Origin: Magicicada septendecula
Lineage: Eukaryota; Arthropoda; Insecta; Hemiptera; Cicadidae
DNA length: 64,000 nucleotides
Assembly: GCA_034769895.1 (NCBI GenBank)
Contig: CM068367.1
Span: forward strand, 126,331,927-126,395,926
Direction of reading: 5' to 3'
The translations under genes and the position numbers were made by a program. Below, piece by piece: positions 32,684-46,904 of the stretch. Each line of letters begins with the position of its first letter. Positions within the stretch are counted from its first letter, which is position 1. The notes beneath the pieces were generated by a model. That model did no database searches. It saw only the letters and a program-made list of their open reading frames with translations, and was not told the origin of the DNA.

Positions 32684-35600
32684 CAGTTTTTGAAATTAAT
32701 ATGTATAATAAAACCAAGTTACCAATTCAATTACTACAGTATTTACCACAAATCAATTGCTAAAACTGATAATTGACAAATAGTAAATCACTTACAACCC
32801 ACTCTCTACAGGACGTACTAGGTACATTTGTACATGTCTCAACAGAGAGCTGACACACTCCTGAGGAAGGTATTAGAGTAGCTTTTGAAGCATATGTAGA
32901 GATAGGAATATAATGAATACAGTTACAATACAGATAATAATAACATCAAAAATTAAATCGATTTGCAAAAATATACAAGAAAACAACACATGTCCACACA
33001 CACACAAAACATTGTTGGTTTTATAATTTTTTATTTTATAATTTTCATTTTATTTACCCATAAAGAAAGTAGAGGTAAAAATAAAATAAACACAAATTTT
33101 TATTAACTTTGAAACTTTATATATATTTTTTTAAATACAAAACACTAAGAATTAACTTAAAAAAAAAAAATCGAACACTATACTCATTGAACACATTTTG
33201 TAGAAATATACATTACATAATAATGGCAACTGAACACCTACTTAATCTTAACCATAACAAAACTTTAGTAAAAGTATAATTTAGCATGATCTTAATACGG
33301 GCTGGGGTCGCTTATGACATTAGAGAGCATATCTAGCGAATGTGTCTAGAGAAGGGACAGCTGTTTGAAACAAGACTAGATATGTGACAACTGTTTGATA
33401 TACTGGAACTGTTATAAGTCTCAAACTTCCACATAGCACAACCAACAAATATTAATTTTTTCTTGAGGAACACATTGCTTCCATACTAATCATATCTTTG
33501 TTTTTTTATCATGATCATTATTATGCCTCAAATAAAGGATTCTTTTGAAATAATTACTTGCAATGAAATTTAGTAATACTAACTAGAAAGAATAAAATTA
33601 TTAAGGTGAATATCTAAGGGTGGGAATGTCAGACTAAGGTCTGATAAAGGTTATTAGGCTGATTTTAGAAAAAATAATTAATTTGAAAACTGGAATTGCC
33701 AGTATTTATGAAGCTTAAATTGTGTTTCTAGGCCTAATTTCACTTCATTGTCTTAAAAACTTTTCTTGTAAAGATTTCCAGAGTTTCGTCGCTCAAATGA
33801 TGGTATTATTCCATCCCCACCCCACCCCACGTGTTAGTAAGAGTCTCAGATGTATGTGATCTATTTACTGCATGATAAGTGTGCTTTCAACAGATACACA
33901 AAAGTGCCAGCCTTGAGTGAGTAACTAACAAATGATAATATAAATTTGACTAGACAGCTGTACATTTTACATGGTTGTTGGACCACATGCTGCGCCATGT
34001 ACTCAGACAAATATAACAAACTTATTCATAATTTTGAGTACCCGTATTTTTGTATAAATTGTACATTTTTAATTATCACTTGCAATTGTTACAAGAACTA
34101 CATCTACACACAAAATAAGTCAAGATAAAGAAAACATGTTACTTGGTTAAATATCTAGCATATATTTACTTTGTTATAAAATTATCTGAAGTGGTTTCTT
34201 TTAGGTTTTCCAACCTTCATCTGGTTTTTGATATGTCTAAACTTCCTCAAATATGACTTACAACTGGGAGTCAATTATATTAATAAAAAATAATAAACAG
34301 ATGTACATTCACATTTTTGTAATTCTTAAACTTACATTATCTGAAGATTCAATTAACAATAATCAATTATAGCACTCTGTTTTGCTTTTAATATTATATA
34401 AACCTACACAATGAAATAACTACTGTGTTCATAGAAAAACAGAACTGATGTATTTAATCTCACAATGTCAATTTAGTATCTCTTTTCTCTACATTATTCA
34501 ATGAACAAGAATGACAATTTCTCACCAAGTTATGGTACAGAATAAGGTAATGTGAACTTCCTCCCGACTGTTTAGCAAAAAAGTAAAATAATCATCATTC
34601 ATATAACCAAGTAACAGTAAAGTGTTAACAAGAAACATATGTCTTATAAACTATTAACTACAGTTTATATAAGAGAGCTCTGAAATTTGTTATTCCTTTC
34701 ATTTTGGAAAAAAGGAAAATTCTATCTCTAACAAAAAAAGTATCCTATAATGAACATGCACCTAACTATAAAACTAAAAATACTTTTAAAAAATCACAAA
34801 CTGGTAACTATCACCAGAACAAATGAAAAAAAAACTTTATTCAAAACTTTTAGTTAATTCATTACTTACATTTAGTAAAGTTAATACAATATAAAAGTAA
34901 TATATTTATATAATCTTAATATAACCAAACAGCATAAAAATTAGTTAGTGAAATTTAAATACTATCAACATATTAAATCAAGATCAAAACTTGCAGAGTA
35001 TATATAAAAAAGATATAAACAATAAACAAATTAATAAGTATGAATAAAGTACGGTACATGAAATGATTTTATAACTAGCACACATAATATGTATAAAACA
35101 TGTGTAGGGTACCAGTATCTGAACACATTTCACAAAAAAATAAGAGTAAAAGAAAACTGAACAGTCTAGTGAAGCTGACAACATAATAAAACTTGGCCAC
35201 GATTTATGTGTTCAAACTTATAAAAGGATTGAATCTGTCAACCACAAGAATATACTCGTAGTATGCACATATTCATGTAGTATTATTATTAGATTCATAC
35301 ATTCATAGTACTCAACACCCATGCTTATACTCACAAAGTAAAACGTACTCAATCAATATTATATTTCTGTTTGCCTGATCACCATGTATTTGCATAAAAA
35401 TGTGACAATAATGCATATTTGGAGAATGCAGTATGTTGAATATAATGTGTTGTAAATTTTAGTATATTTGACAATACTTCATAGTTCAAAGCAGTACACA
35501 GCTGATAAACAAGTTGGAACTCGGTAATGCATGGTGATGAATGGCATAATTTGCAGGAGTCAAATTCAATCATCGCCTTTTTTTGCAAATTTATGAAATT

Positions 35601-38600
35601 TAGTATATCCAGGAAGTGTTTTTGAGATTTGTATTTGATTTCATAACAGTTAAAATATAGGCTATCACATAATGCAATCCAGTCCGTTATTTTAAAATTT
35701 ATTTAATAAAACTTTGAATTACAAACTTGTATGTTCTTTTGCACAAAAAATTGGGGAAAATGAATTTTACTTTTTGAATATAGCATATAGCAACATTAGA
35801 GCATATTGGCAAAAAGATTGTATCTTTTATATCTTTTACTGACATTCATCTATTCTGACACCATTTTTTTTTGGAATCTAAAGATACCTTAGTTCTATAT
35901 ACAATAGTATAATGTAATACTGTACAATTTCAACTTTAATATGACAAAAGTAGAAACAGTAACTAAAGCTACCTTAGTTCTAAATTATTATTATAAATAC
36001 TTGCACAAAATAATGGATTTCTCCTGTAAAATTATTACAGTTTTACTTCATTTTACTTCAAAGTTTTACATCATGTAAAATTATAGTTTTGTGCTATAGA
36101 TTAAAAAAATTAATGTTTTATTAATTCTATTATATAAAAGCTTTATTGTTCTTATGACAGGTACAGCTCCTGAAGAAACTGAAAACCTAGTACTTTAGTA
36201 ATCTGCTGTAAAAAGCTTAAGTCACAACAAATAGTTGGAATTAACTATTACAATTTGAAGCAGTTTTTTAAAATTCTTCAACAAAAACTTCAGCTGACTA
36301 GAAGATTTGTACAATCCTTCACTCATTCCTACCTATTTTGTCACAAATTTCACGAATTCAAGAATTGTAATACTTCTAAATCAGAGTATTACATTTTGTT
36401 ATAGTTTATTTTAAATTAGTTTACAGAGACATAAAACTGTAAAACAGGCATAAATTTTGTGTTATAAAAAGTAGTCCTTTTTCATTAACAGGCTCAAGAA
36501 GATATTCAAGTCTGTGTTTTATGTAGCAGAGAATTTTTTTTAGAATAAATATAAATTATCCTCTTATCCTATCCATGACTTTTCTCACACAGTTATCGGA
36601 CTTTGCTCATTTCATGAAATTTGGCGTCTGAATTCACTCACTGTGCGTTTTATTTTTGACAAGATGAGAAATCTCAGATTTATCAGCCTGTGATAGTATG
36701 TAATCCTAACTTCTAGCACAACAACCTGTTCGTCTAGCTATATCTGATGGCATTTTTACAGTAGGGGGGGGCAAGGCAGATGCTTAGTCTGCAGTAGTAA
36801 TTCTGGCTATAGGATGCAACAAGAAATGTTTCTATATTTTTAATTATTCAGATGACATCCTCTGCATTTTAATATGATGCAATTTAAAATTTTTGATAAA
36901 CTCATGTTTCAGACATTGATAATTATATTCTCTCTTAATAATATTACCGATATTTCAACAATAACAAAAATTAAACTAAACTGTGTACTACAATTTCATA
37001 AGTTTAAACCCATTTATAACAAATCTCATTTTTAATTGACTTATAAGAAATATCACAACATTTAAAGAGATACTAAGACTAAAATATTTCCAAATATTAA
37101 TTTAATCAGGAGCAAACATAGTCAGGTAATATGAGTGAAGTTTTATTTAGTCATCAGAAAATTGCTTATTAGACATTTGTCTTGTACATATACATACTCT
37201 TCCATATTAGTTTTATTATTAAGTGAAGAATGAAAAGTGAGACATTAACAGATAATGGCAAGATATTTATTACTACTCAGTCTTAGTCTGCCTCACTTTA
37301 TTAGTCAGTCATTCCTCATTGTTTATACAGGAATAAGACACTTTCTCAAAAGCAGATAATGGAAAATAGATTTCTCCTAAACTATATTCAATATTTGTGT
37401 TATGCCAATATGAGCAAATATCACAGTTCACTTCTGAAACAACGCAGTATATAAAAAGAAAATAATAATAATACTTTGATTAGCAATCAGTTGTAGTCAT
37501 CTCAAAACCTCGTTGAAGACCCCCATCTAAACAGCGGTGTATATCTAATAAAATAACTAAAAAACGAAGTGAACGCAAAAACCAGTAAAAAATTTGATGG
37601 GAGAACATCAATGTAATCCAAAAGACATCAATTCATAGCAAAACTTGTGCTATGTAAATACGTATGAAACATAGAACAACACTGACATATTAGTTAATAT
37701 TAGTAGAATGATTCTATCTCACTAACATTTGTAAATACTGCCTCATTTTAATCATTAGTGTTGCCTATCAAAGCAACTTTTATCAGTCATAATTAAGTTT
37801 TTATCCCTCACATGTGCAGTTGATTGTTGACCTGAGTCTGCAAATCACTTAAAGATCTACACAGGAAACAGAATACAGACAACATGGCTGGTTGGCTTCA
37901 CTGAAGGTGATAAGCTGCAGTTGATACGTACTAGTTATGGCAATGCAGTAGTGGACTAAATGTGAAGATCCCATTTTACTAATGGCACAAGCTGATTAGT
38001 GCAGAGAGACAGTTTTGGATTATGTCACAGTTTTAAAAACACATTTCCATCAAAGGCTTCTGACTACTGTTTTGCCTGAGGCAGTAATACACAAAATAGA
38101 TATACGTACATCAAAAAAATAATTTCCATAAAGCCAAAAATTCTTTCAATCTGCGTTTTCAAACACAGACTACCTTTATACGCCTTGCCTTTGGCACAAC
38201 TATTAATGCTTACAAAGTAAAAAATGCTTCCTAAAAAATGTATTTTTGTGGTTCATGATTCGCATTCAGCTTAGTCAGATGAAAAATGTTCAACTATATC
38301 ATGACAGGGAACATTCAAAATGAGCTGCTTTTGTATTGTCCCAAGTTTCTGAATGGAGTCATTTCTTTTATAATCCCAGATCACTGACACATAATTGTGG
38401 TAATGGTAGCAGTAACTAGATAAGTAATAAAAAATAAATAAATAAGATGCCATATTATAAACTAATAATGATTATAACAATCTGTATGAAAGCACTAAAA
38501 TATATTATAGTCCAGAAATAAAGTTTGCACGTCACATGTTTTAATTACCGTAATTTGTTTAAGAAGTTGAAAACTTGCTGGAATCTGGTTATAGAAATGA

Positions 38601-38966
38601 CTATGTGATATTTGTTCATAGTGGCTGAATGAATGTTAACTACAAATTTTTTTTTTTAAGTTTTGGAAACATCGTATTTTCATTGTCAGTCAATTCACAT
38701 AAATCATTATATAATACATTAACATTAGAAATCAATTATATGATTGTATTCTTTTTTGTAAAATTATATACACAAATGAGATTACACAGCTCTTTGATAC
38801 ATTTTTGTTTTTTAAGTTAGAATGATGATTTTTATCTATTTTATTAACTTAATTCAAAAACATGATAAGACTGTTCTGTCTTGCAAATTGTCTTCATAAA
38901 ATCTGATTAATTGTTCCATATTTGAACAAATTATACTGTCATTAGGTTATGAGGGCTTTTGTGGTC
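32684..38966. other. Long AT-rich stretch, likely intron or 3' untranslated region
   Basis: No gene or intact element recognised. At 32871-32891 a weak CTGAGGA...GAAGC pattern may be a decayed PLE tail. The stretch lies downstream (minus strand) of the armadillo-repeat exon at 40137-40530 and could hold that gene's last exons or 3' UTR; no phase-compatible armadillo-like exon was found. Confidence 0.4.
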
Positions 38967-39260
38967 CATTCATTATAGTTGTTACTTAAAACTTCCAGAT
39001 TAATTGTCAATGGTCTATTGTTAAAAATGTTTGACATTTCATCATCATGCACAGCAGCCATTTTCAGAGCTGGAACTAGATAAGAATATGTCCCAACACT
39101 GAAAATGAGGACCAGTGTTGAGACATACTTTGTTTCTAGTGTTTGGACATGCTCTGCTCTGAAAATGGATTCCATGTATGATGTTGAAATGACAGCAGTA
39201 AGTAGTTTTAACAGACCATGGCCAATTAGCCTGGAAGTTTTAAGTAGTAACTACAATGTA
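38967..39260. repeat. Palindromic repeat, arms about 145 bp
   Basis: The left arm (about 38967-39110) is an imperfect reverse complement of the right arm (about 39112-39260): AACTTCCAG/CTGGAAGTT at the outside, GACATTTCATCATCATGCA against ATGTATGATGTTGAAATGAC, and ATTTTCAGAGC/GCTCTGAAAAT inside. There is almost no spacer. A small foldback/MITE-like element or an inverted duplication; no target duplication recognised. Confidence 0.65.
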
Positions 39261-40136
39261 CTGTGTTTAGGAAAAAAAAATACACGTCTGTTCTGAGTTT
39301 TGGATGTGAGTCAAGGGTAATACGTAAAAACACGGAAAAACAAAATATAGGCAATGGAAATAAAATGACCAATAAGTATGACACAAGGAAACAGATAAGA
39401 AATAACGTACTGGCAAGATAGACAGGGAACTGAAGAGCACAGGACACTATAATACTGAATTAGTAATAGTAGTTAATTGCCAAACTTTATTAATGTACAC
39501 AATTAAATGGTCATAAATCTACATTATTCATACTAATTGTAACAATTCTGTTAACTAAAACAGTATTGTCAATGCAAACAAAGTTTACAAACTACCACCA
39601 CGGTAGCAATTTTGCTACATCATGTTCTAACTTCAAAGTTAACGTTTTGTTGGGATAATAATTTTAGCATAGTTGTATAAATCTTCCCAACAACTTTTGA
39701 TTACAAAGTATTGACAAATATCAAAAGAAAGTCAGCCAATAGAACTTAATATAACCATTTAAGAGTTGCCATCACATCCAAAAATTATAAACTTAATTTA
39801 TTAAAATTAATTATTAAATGAATGTATTAAATTCAGTGTATTTTTTCAAAAGCTATATGAATCTTCATTTCGTTTGGTGCACACAAAATATGCTACTCAA
39901 ACAAGTTTTAGAATGCAAGTCATTTTATAATATCTCTGTACTATAATATAAACGATGAAAAACTTTATGCTAATAATTCCATAATTTGTAAACCTAGTAT
40001 CTATTTAACACGCCAACTGAAACGGCTTAAGAATATTTCCAATGTTTGAATATTATATAATGATTTATGTACAGAAGCTTAAGATGGAACTAACTTCAAA
40101 CTTTTATTTATAAGTTAAATTATAATTACCACATAC
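39261..40136. other. Intronic AT-rich stretch without recognised feature
   Basis: Nothing supported; follows the donor site of the armadillo-repeat exon. Confidence 0.35.
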
Positions 40137-40530
40137 AAGAATATTTCTGATGCTATCGGATGGGTGGTTCTGAATATTTTGTACCACCCAGTGAAACTCC
40201 TTGCGCAAATCCTCATACTTACTTGCCCCTACTTTTTCACCAATAACTCTGGTAATGTTCCAGTCACGGAGTAATTCCAATCCTACTTGACCTGTTGCTT
40301 CCACGACAAGATTAGCAACGATTCTCAGCGCTGGTGTAATGGTCTTTACATGCTGATCGTTTACTGGCAACTGGTACATCAGTTCTAAGCAGTGTCCGAC
40401 TAATCCAGTTCTAAGTAAAAAGCTGTGCTGTTCCTTTAAATAGGTCAACAAGTGAAGTATCCAATAAATATCATCAGGCCTACTCTTCATCTGGTATATT
40501 GTCCAAAAAATATCTTCAATGTCATTTCTC
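40137..40530 (-). CDS. Exon of an armadillo-repeat (importin-alpha-like) host gene, 394 bp
   Basis: Minus-strand exon with acceptor TTTGTTGTTTAAG (ending at 40531) and donor CTT|GTATGTGG (from 40136 down). It starts with one base completing a split codon and stays open for 131 codons, ending on a codon boundary. Readable blocks are RNDIEDIFWTIYQMKSRP, DDIYWILHLLTYLKEQHSFL, QLPVNDQHVKTITPALRIVA, NLVVEATGQVGLELLRDW and LRKEFHWVVQNIQNHPSDSI. The pattern ITPALRIVANLV followed by LRKEFHWVVQNI is that of armadillo helices in importin-alpha-like proteins, where TPALRxxGN and LRKExxWxxSN recur; TMCO6-like proteins are one such group. No stops or breaks, and good splice sites, mark it as a real host exon. 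Gene name not certain. Confidence 0.75.
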
Positions 40531-40689
40531 CTTAAACAACAAATGTTAATTAATACAGTAGATATCTCTGATCAACCACACATCACTTTGAGAAAAGTCT
40601 CATTAAAGTAAGCAGTTCTGCTAACAAAGTAACAAAGCTTATTTCATCTCCATGACAATGCGAATACTAGGAAATGCATAGGGTACAAT

Positions 40690-42590
40690 AAAAATTGGAA
40701 TGGAGAACTATATATGACTTCCATGTCCTAAAATTTATATTTAAAATCATTTAAATATTAACTAAGTGGATGCTTGAGTTCTGAAGAAATGACGTATCAG
40801 CTAAAATGGTACCCCCATGTCAGGTGGGTGAAGACTATCCTCAACCTTCGTGAGGAAGGACTGTACTTTTGAATAAAATGATTGTAGGTCGAACGAAGAG
40901 CTGGCCAAAGGGAGCTGTGATCTGACTCCTGTAATGAACTTAGGCTCTCGCTGCGAGTTATCGGCCGAGGGTGAATGATGACTATAGTGTTATCAAAGTC
41001 TTTCCTGTTAATACAAACTAGTCATTTTTCTTTTTTAAAATCTAGTCTTTCTTTCTTTCCATTCGTTTTCTGAATTCCAGAATGACAATTCTGTTTACCC
41101 ATATAATTATAAATTTCTCAGCAAAACATTTCTTCTTTAATACGTTTGTGTCTTCTGTTTAACACCCACCATTCTGGGGTGTCCATGTCATAACACTATA
41201 TTCCACACAGGCTAGTCATTTTTCAGGAGGGGCAAACAATTTTCCAGAGGAGAAAAATATTTATATATTTTTCATACATGCACATATTAGTTTGTAATTC
41301 TTATATTATAACAGAAATAAGTACACAGATAGTACTAATTTATTAAAACATTTTTTTGCTTCAAAATATGCATAAAATTAATGGCTTGTAAAAGTTAATG
41401 TTTGATCTCCTCAATGTTAAATAGTGCTCAAGTTTCCAAAGTTTTAATATTATTATGTCCGTAATCAAAACATCAAAGCAGGTTTTAGTATGTATGAGGG
41501 TACACTGTGGAACAAAAATTCAACATTCCCTATGGAGCGTTACTCAGAGTAAAGCTGCGAATCTACAGTGTACATTTTACAGAACAAACACGCAGAAAAG
41601 AAGGATCGCTCCGAAGTCTCTCATGGACCCTGAGAATCTTGCAGAGGGTTCACTCCCTAAAGACGAAAAGTCTGTCTATGAACCGTTCCTCTGTAAACAC
41701 GTGCAGTTACACTGGTGAGCGATCCACAGGAAGCAAATCGCTGTCCACGCTGGACACCTTTTCGGCTTGCACATGTTGTGTTGATGTGGGTTTTGACACT
41801 TTCCATTTAAAAAGCATGCAAACGTAAGAAAATAAAAATGAGTGAGGCCAGAAAAAATGCGATTGTGTGTGTGTGTGTGTGTGTGTCCTGCCTGCCGTTT
41901 TGTTGCAGTAAACACAATAATAAAACTTTGGGAACGTAAACATTACATAATTGAGATATGCTTGCCTGCTAGGAATGGTATGTTTTCACTCATATAAGAT
42001 TTAAATTAAAATGAAAAAATATAATTTTGTTAAATTGAAATGAAATGTTTCCATAGAAACTATTTCTTTGTTGTCATTAACATATTACACATATAAAACT
42101 TATAAAATTTACTTCCTCCATCATCAAATACCATTTTAATTTATTTAAAAAATTACCCCCTCCCCCCTTCAACTACCCTTTTCATTTATAGATATTTCAT
42201 CTACCTTTCTACAGTGGATTATTATGACCTTCTTTTCAGGATACTTTATTTATCAAAATTAAGCAATTTACTCTTGTTAAAACGTAAAAGGTTGCAGGTA
42301 AACTACCACTTTCCCTTAACCGATCTTCACCAAAAACAATAGGCCTTGAGTCCTCTACAATTCAGGACTGTATGCAAAAAATTATTTGATTCTGTTTGAA
42401 TTTGTGGCTGTTATCGTATGCCATAGAAAAAATATTCTACAGACAGACACACACACACACACACACACTTTTCGAAAAATTACTTTTTTTCATGTTTTGA
42501 TGGTAGTACAATCAGAATCTGCCATTATCTCGAACACGATTTTTTTCGCCATGACCATACTTCCATCATTTCCTTATGGAACATGGAAGT
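40690..42590 (+). mobile_element. Single arm copy of the foldback family
   Basis: Follows the order of the left arm (25140-26860): a diverged GGAGAAC...ATGACTTCCATG end motif near 40700, then after unrelated or diverged sequence (about 40780-41340) the AAATATGCATAAAATTAATG block at 41366, the short open-frame segment (41620-41830), a GT run, and one 162-bp unit (GTTGCAGGTAAACTACC at about 42291), the CA run at 42440-42470 and the central TTTTTTTCATGTTTTGA block. No inverted partner lies next to it. Confidence 0.7.
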
Positions 42591-43030
42591 AAAAATGATA
42601 TGAATACTTAAATAATAGATACATTAAATGTTGCTACATACAATGTTCAAGGTCTGGGGTATAACTGAATAGAACTGAAGAAATTTCTCAAAGAATGAAA
42701 AGTACAGATTTATGAAAACAAAACTAACAAACAAAAAAAGAAACTTGTGGAGCCAAGGAATTAGAGGATGATGTGATGGTAAACAGTAGAATAAATATAA
42801 GAAAAGCTCTGGAATGGTTATGCTCACACAGAAAATGATGAAATAGAATTTGCGAATACAACTTCATAAAAAAATATAATAATAATAATAATAATAATAA
42901 TTGTAACAATAAATGTTAGAGTACATTTGACAATAGTAGACTCCTCTACACAACCAGTGAAGGGAAAAGGACAAGATTGAAGTATATGTATGAAACACTA
43001 TAAACATATATGTAAGAATTAATAGAGGTG
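42591..43030. other. No gene; (AAT)n run near 42880-42900
   Basis: AT-rich with a short trinucleotide repeat. Confidence 0.4.
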
Positions 43031-43175
43031 GAGGTTGTCAACAATAGAGAAGCGTATGCGCAGTGAAACATGAGAGTGGAGTAGTGGGGGGAGTGGGTAT
43101 ACTTACCGATATTGTCGTGTACCCCCACCTTTCTCCCTACCAGCGCAAATTGAGCTTCTCTAACGTTGACAATCT
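43031..43175. mobile_element. MITE-like inverted repeat, about 145 bp
   Basis: GAGGTTGTCAACAATAGAGA at the left is inverted at the right as TCTCTAACGTTGACAATCTC; pairing continues inwards through GTGGGGG/CCCCCAC-type blocks around a short centre near 43105. The structure fits a small non-autonomous element; flanking target duplications are not clear. Confidence 0.6.
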
Positions 43176-43587
43176 CTACTGATTACATTGCCATTCTGGA
43201 AGATCTGACACCCAAGAATTGGGTAAAATCCTATCCGAAGTTGACAGGACCATGGAGAATCTAGGAGAATTTTTTACTTTCAAAAAATATAAGGTTATAA
43301 ATATCTTCTTAAGGAAAGGAAAATTCATTGTGTTGGATTGTGAATAAAATATTAACTTCTAGAGTAATATACATGAATACAAGGCGTGGCTACTAAATAA
43401 CCAGACTATGTTTGTGCGTGATGGAGCACATGTCACTAATCAGAGAGTATAGAACAGTAACCTTGAACTGCTTCACATTGACCGAGTCTATTAGTAACTG
43501 CCATAGGTGGGGGGGGGTGTAAGTAGCGTTATGAGCCCTGCTAGAAGAACATTGTTTTAGCTGTGAACAGCACGTTAACCTCAAGTT

Positions 43588-43760
43588 TTAAGAGAAATTG
43601 AAAGAGTGCAGGGTTGTTTTAGTTTGTTGAAAGAAGTGTTTAAGGACGAATATATGTCACATACCTAAGTTTTTAAGTAGTACAAAAGATTTAATGAAGG
43701 TCAGAAAGAGGTGGAATACAATGAGCTTTCAAGTCAGCAACCATGCCAAGAAATGATAAA
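43588..43760 (+). pseudogene. Mariner 1 transposase, N-terminal fragment
   Basis: Reads CFSLLKEVFKDEYMSHT, a stop, VFK, a stop, YKRFNEGQKEVEYNELSS: the mariner HTH block (LKEVYGDE...SR...FEWYKRFKEGRE) with two in-frame stops at the conserved Gln/Glu and Trp positions. Confidence 0.75.
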
Positions 43761-44008
43761 AAGTTAAAAAAAAAATTAATGTAATGTAGCAGACGAGAGA
43801 GGGTGAATGGCGAGTTCCCGGCGCCAGAAAACTGGGACCCATTGGCTAAGGGAAGGGAACCCTAACAGAAAAATCCCTGGTCCTCCTGGTTGGGGGTTGG
43901 GCGGTAGGCCGGTAACCTACCCCCGGAAAAAATACCACACCACGGAACCTTCAAGAAAGCCTCGGATTGGACGGAAACAATGGTTCCTTTGGACTACGGC
44001 AAAGGAAT

Positions 44009-46897
44009 ATGGAATACTCTTTAGGAACATGGAACGTCAGAACATTGAACAGACCCGGAGCACAAAGAGAACTCTGTGATGAACTCGAAAGATACAAAAT
44101 TAGAATTGCCGCAATACAAGAGACAAGATGGTTGGGACAAGGAATAAGAGACACGAAGAGGCACACTATACTCCAAAGTGGAAAAAATAGTGGAACAAGA
44201 GAATTTGGAGTAGCCTTTATTATAGATAACAAAATAAAACAACATATAAAGGATTTTACACCAATCAATGAAAGGATGTGCAAAATCAGAATAAAAACTC
44301 ATTTCTTTAATCTTACAATAATAAATGTGCACTGTCCCACAGAAGACCAAGATGAGATTTTAAAGACAGAATTTTATCAAAAGTTAGAACAAGTATATGA
44401 CTCAGCACCTAGAAATGACATAAAAATGATTATAGGAGACATGAACGCCAAAATCGGGAAAGAAGAGGAATACATAAGAACAACTGGAAAACACAGCCTG
44501 CATGACGAATCCAATGAGAACGGAAACCTTCTAATAGACTTTGCGGCTAGTAAAAATATGGTCATTAGCTCAACATACTTCCCCCGCCGCGATATACATA
44601 AAATAACGTGGATATCTCCAGACGGAGAAACAGGAAATCAGATAGACCACGTTCTGATAGACAAAAGGGCAGCAACAAGTATATTAAATGTAAGAAGCAG
44701 AAGAGGGGCATGCTGTAACTCAGATCATATGCTAGTGCAAACTACCTTCAGGTGCAAAATTAACCAGAACAAAAGCAGTAAAACAGAGAGAAAAGAAAGA
44801 TTAAACATAGATAAACTGAAAGACCAAGACATCCGGGATAAACTTGAAAAAGAAATCAGCGAAAAACTTCAAGAGAAGGAAAACCCAACATTAGAATCAC
44901 ACTGGGAAAACATTAAAAACACTATAAAAACAGCGGCAAAAGAAATATTAGGAATAAACAAAGGAAATGAAATGGACCAATGGTTTGACGAAGAGTGCAA
45001 AAGGGCAATTGGAGAAAGAAACAAAGCACACAGATTATATATGACAAGACGGACACGAGAAAGAAAAGAAGAGTTCAGAATAAAAAGGAAGCTGGCAGAT
45101 AAGACTTGCAGACAGAAAAAGAGAAAGTTTGAGAATAACAAAATACTGAAAATGGAAAAAGACTTTATAGAAAATAACTCACGAGATGCATATAAATTTA
45201 TTAAAAATTTAAAACAAGGATATAAACCAAATACAAATATATGCAAAAATCAAAATGGAGAAATAATCAGTGACATAGAAGAAATTAAGATAACGTGGAA
45301 AACATACTTCAAAAGGGTCCTAACGGACGAAACAAAAGACAGAAATAGACAAGAGCCTAGAAGAGGAAATGAACACGATGACGAACCGCCACCATCAATG
45401 CAGGAAATACAAGAGGCAATTAAAGCACAGAAAAATAACAAAGCTCCAGGAATTGACGAAATTCCCTCTGAACTACTTAAGTGGGGTGGGAAAAAACTCG
45501 TGGAACAATTGCATGCCTTAATACTCACTATATGGAGTACAGAACAAATCCCTGACGATTGGAGGAAAACCATCATATGTCCTATACATAAAAAAGGGGA
45601 CAAGCTATCATGCCAGAACTACAGAGGAATCTCTCTACTATGCTCCGGATATAAAATTTTTACATACATTATCAATAAAAGATTACAGCCATATGCTGAA
45701 GAGATTATCGGCGAATACCAGTCCGGTTTCAGAAAAGGAAGATCCACCATAGATCAAATATATACAGTCAGACAAGTTCTGAGTAAAGCATGGGAACAAG
45801 ATATAGACGTCTATAATATTTTTGTTGATTTTAGACAAGCCTATGATTTGATAGATAGGGATAAACTATCTAATATTTTATACGAATTCGACATACCAGT
45901 GAAACTGGTAAGGATGATAAACTTGACCATGACTAATACAGAAGCTCAGGTACGAATACAAGGACACAAAACATAAGGATTTGTAATCAATCGAGGGTTA
46001 AAACAGGGAGATGGGCTGGCCCCGACCTTGTTTAATCTAGCTTTAGAATATGTTATCAGAAAACTGTCAGTAGGAAGAAACAACGTACTGACAAACAAAT
46101 CGGTCCAATTAGTAGCCTATGCGGACGACATCAATATAATGTGTAGGACAAAAAATGCAGCAGAGGAAACGTATTCTGAACTCAAAGAAAATGCTAGCAA
46201 TATAGGCCTCAAAATCAACATAGATAAAACAAAAATATTAGTGCAGACTAGAAGACAAAGAAACTACGGAACAATCGACAATATCGAAAAGGTGGACAAC
46301 TTTAAATACTTGGGAACCATATTAGAAAAAAACGGCACAGAAGAAACTGAAATCCGAAACCGGATAGTCCAAGCCAATAAAGCGTATTTCGCCACATCAA
46401 GTATCTTCAGATCCAAAGACATCCACAGAAACACGAAACTAAGGATATACAAATCAATAATAAGACCCATCCTAACATATGGTTGCGAAACGTGTATCCT
46501 GAACTCCAAGGCAGCAAACACTCTTGATACCTTTGAAAGAAAAATATTACGAAGAATCCTGGGACCAGTTAATGACGTACATGGCTGGAGAATAAGATAT
46601 AACTATGAATTGTATCAAATGTATAAAGAACCACCGTTAACACGGTACATAAAACTACAGCGTCTAAGGTGGGCTGGTCATGTAGCCAGGATGGGAGAAG
46701 AAAGGATACCACAAAAACTATTGTATACCAGAATCCATGGAAAAAGACCAGTGGGAAGACCAAGGAGAAGATGGGAGGATGCGGTGGATGAGGATGCAAG
46801 AGAGATATTAAAAGTGCGTTCCTGGAGGAGGATGGCTGCTGACAGAGGAGAATGGGGGGAAAAATTGAAGGAGGCCAGGGCCCAACAAGGGCTGTAG
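44009..46897 (+). pseudogene. RTE ORF2: AP endonuclease-reverse transcriptase with one stop
   Basis: From ATG at 44009 the frame runs to TAG at 46895 with a single in-frame TAA at 45974-45976, between VRIQGHKT and GFVINRGLKQGDG; a one-base change from a sense codon would explain it. Endonuclease (about residues 1-245): LGTWNVRTLNRPG, IQETRWLGQG, GDMNAKIGKEEEY, NQIDHVLID and CCNSDHMLV. Reverse transcriptase (about 455-740): KAPGIDEIPSELLKWGG, YRGISLLCSGYK, FRKGRSTIDQI, VDFRQAYDLIDR, GLKQGDGLAPTLFN and the catalytic VAYADDINI (46118-46129). C-terminal tail: LRWAGHVARMGEERIPQK and a RPRRRWEDAV motif. Vertebrate craniofacial development protein 2-like annotations come from the same endonuclease type. 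Two open frames precede the ATG; the real start may be upstream (frame open from 43916). Confidence 0.92.
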
Positions 46898-46904
46898 TGC
46901 CATA

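Noticed and set aside
37487-37543. Possible last exon of the armadillo gene (minus strand), reading IHRCLDGGLQRGFEMTTTDC
   Set aside because: It has a fair acceptor, but joined directly to the 40137 exon the phase gives a stop after five codons; no other supporting evidence.
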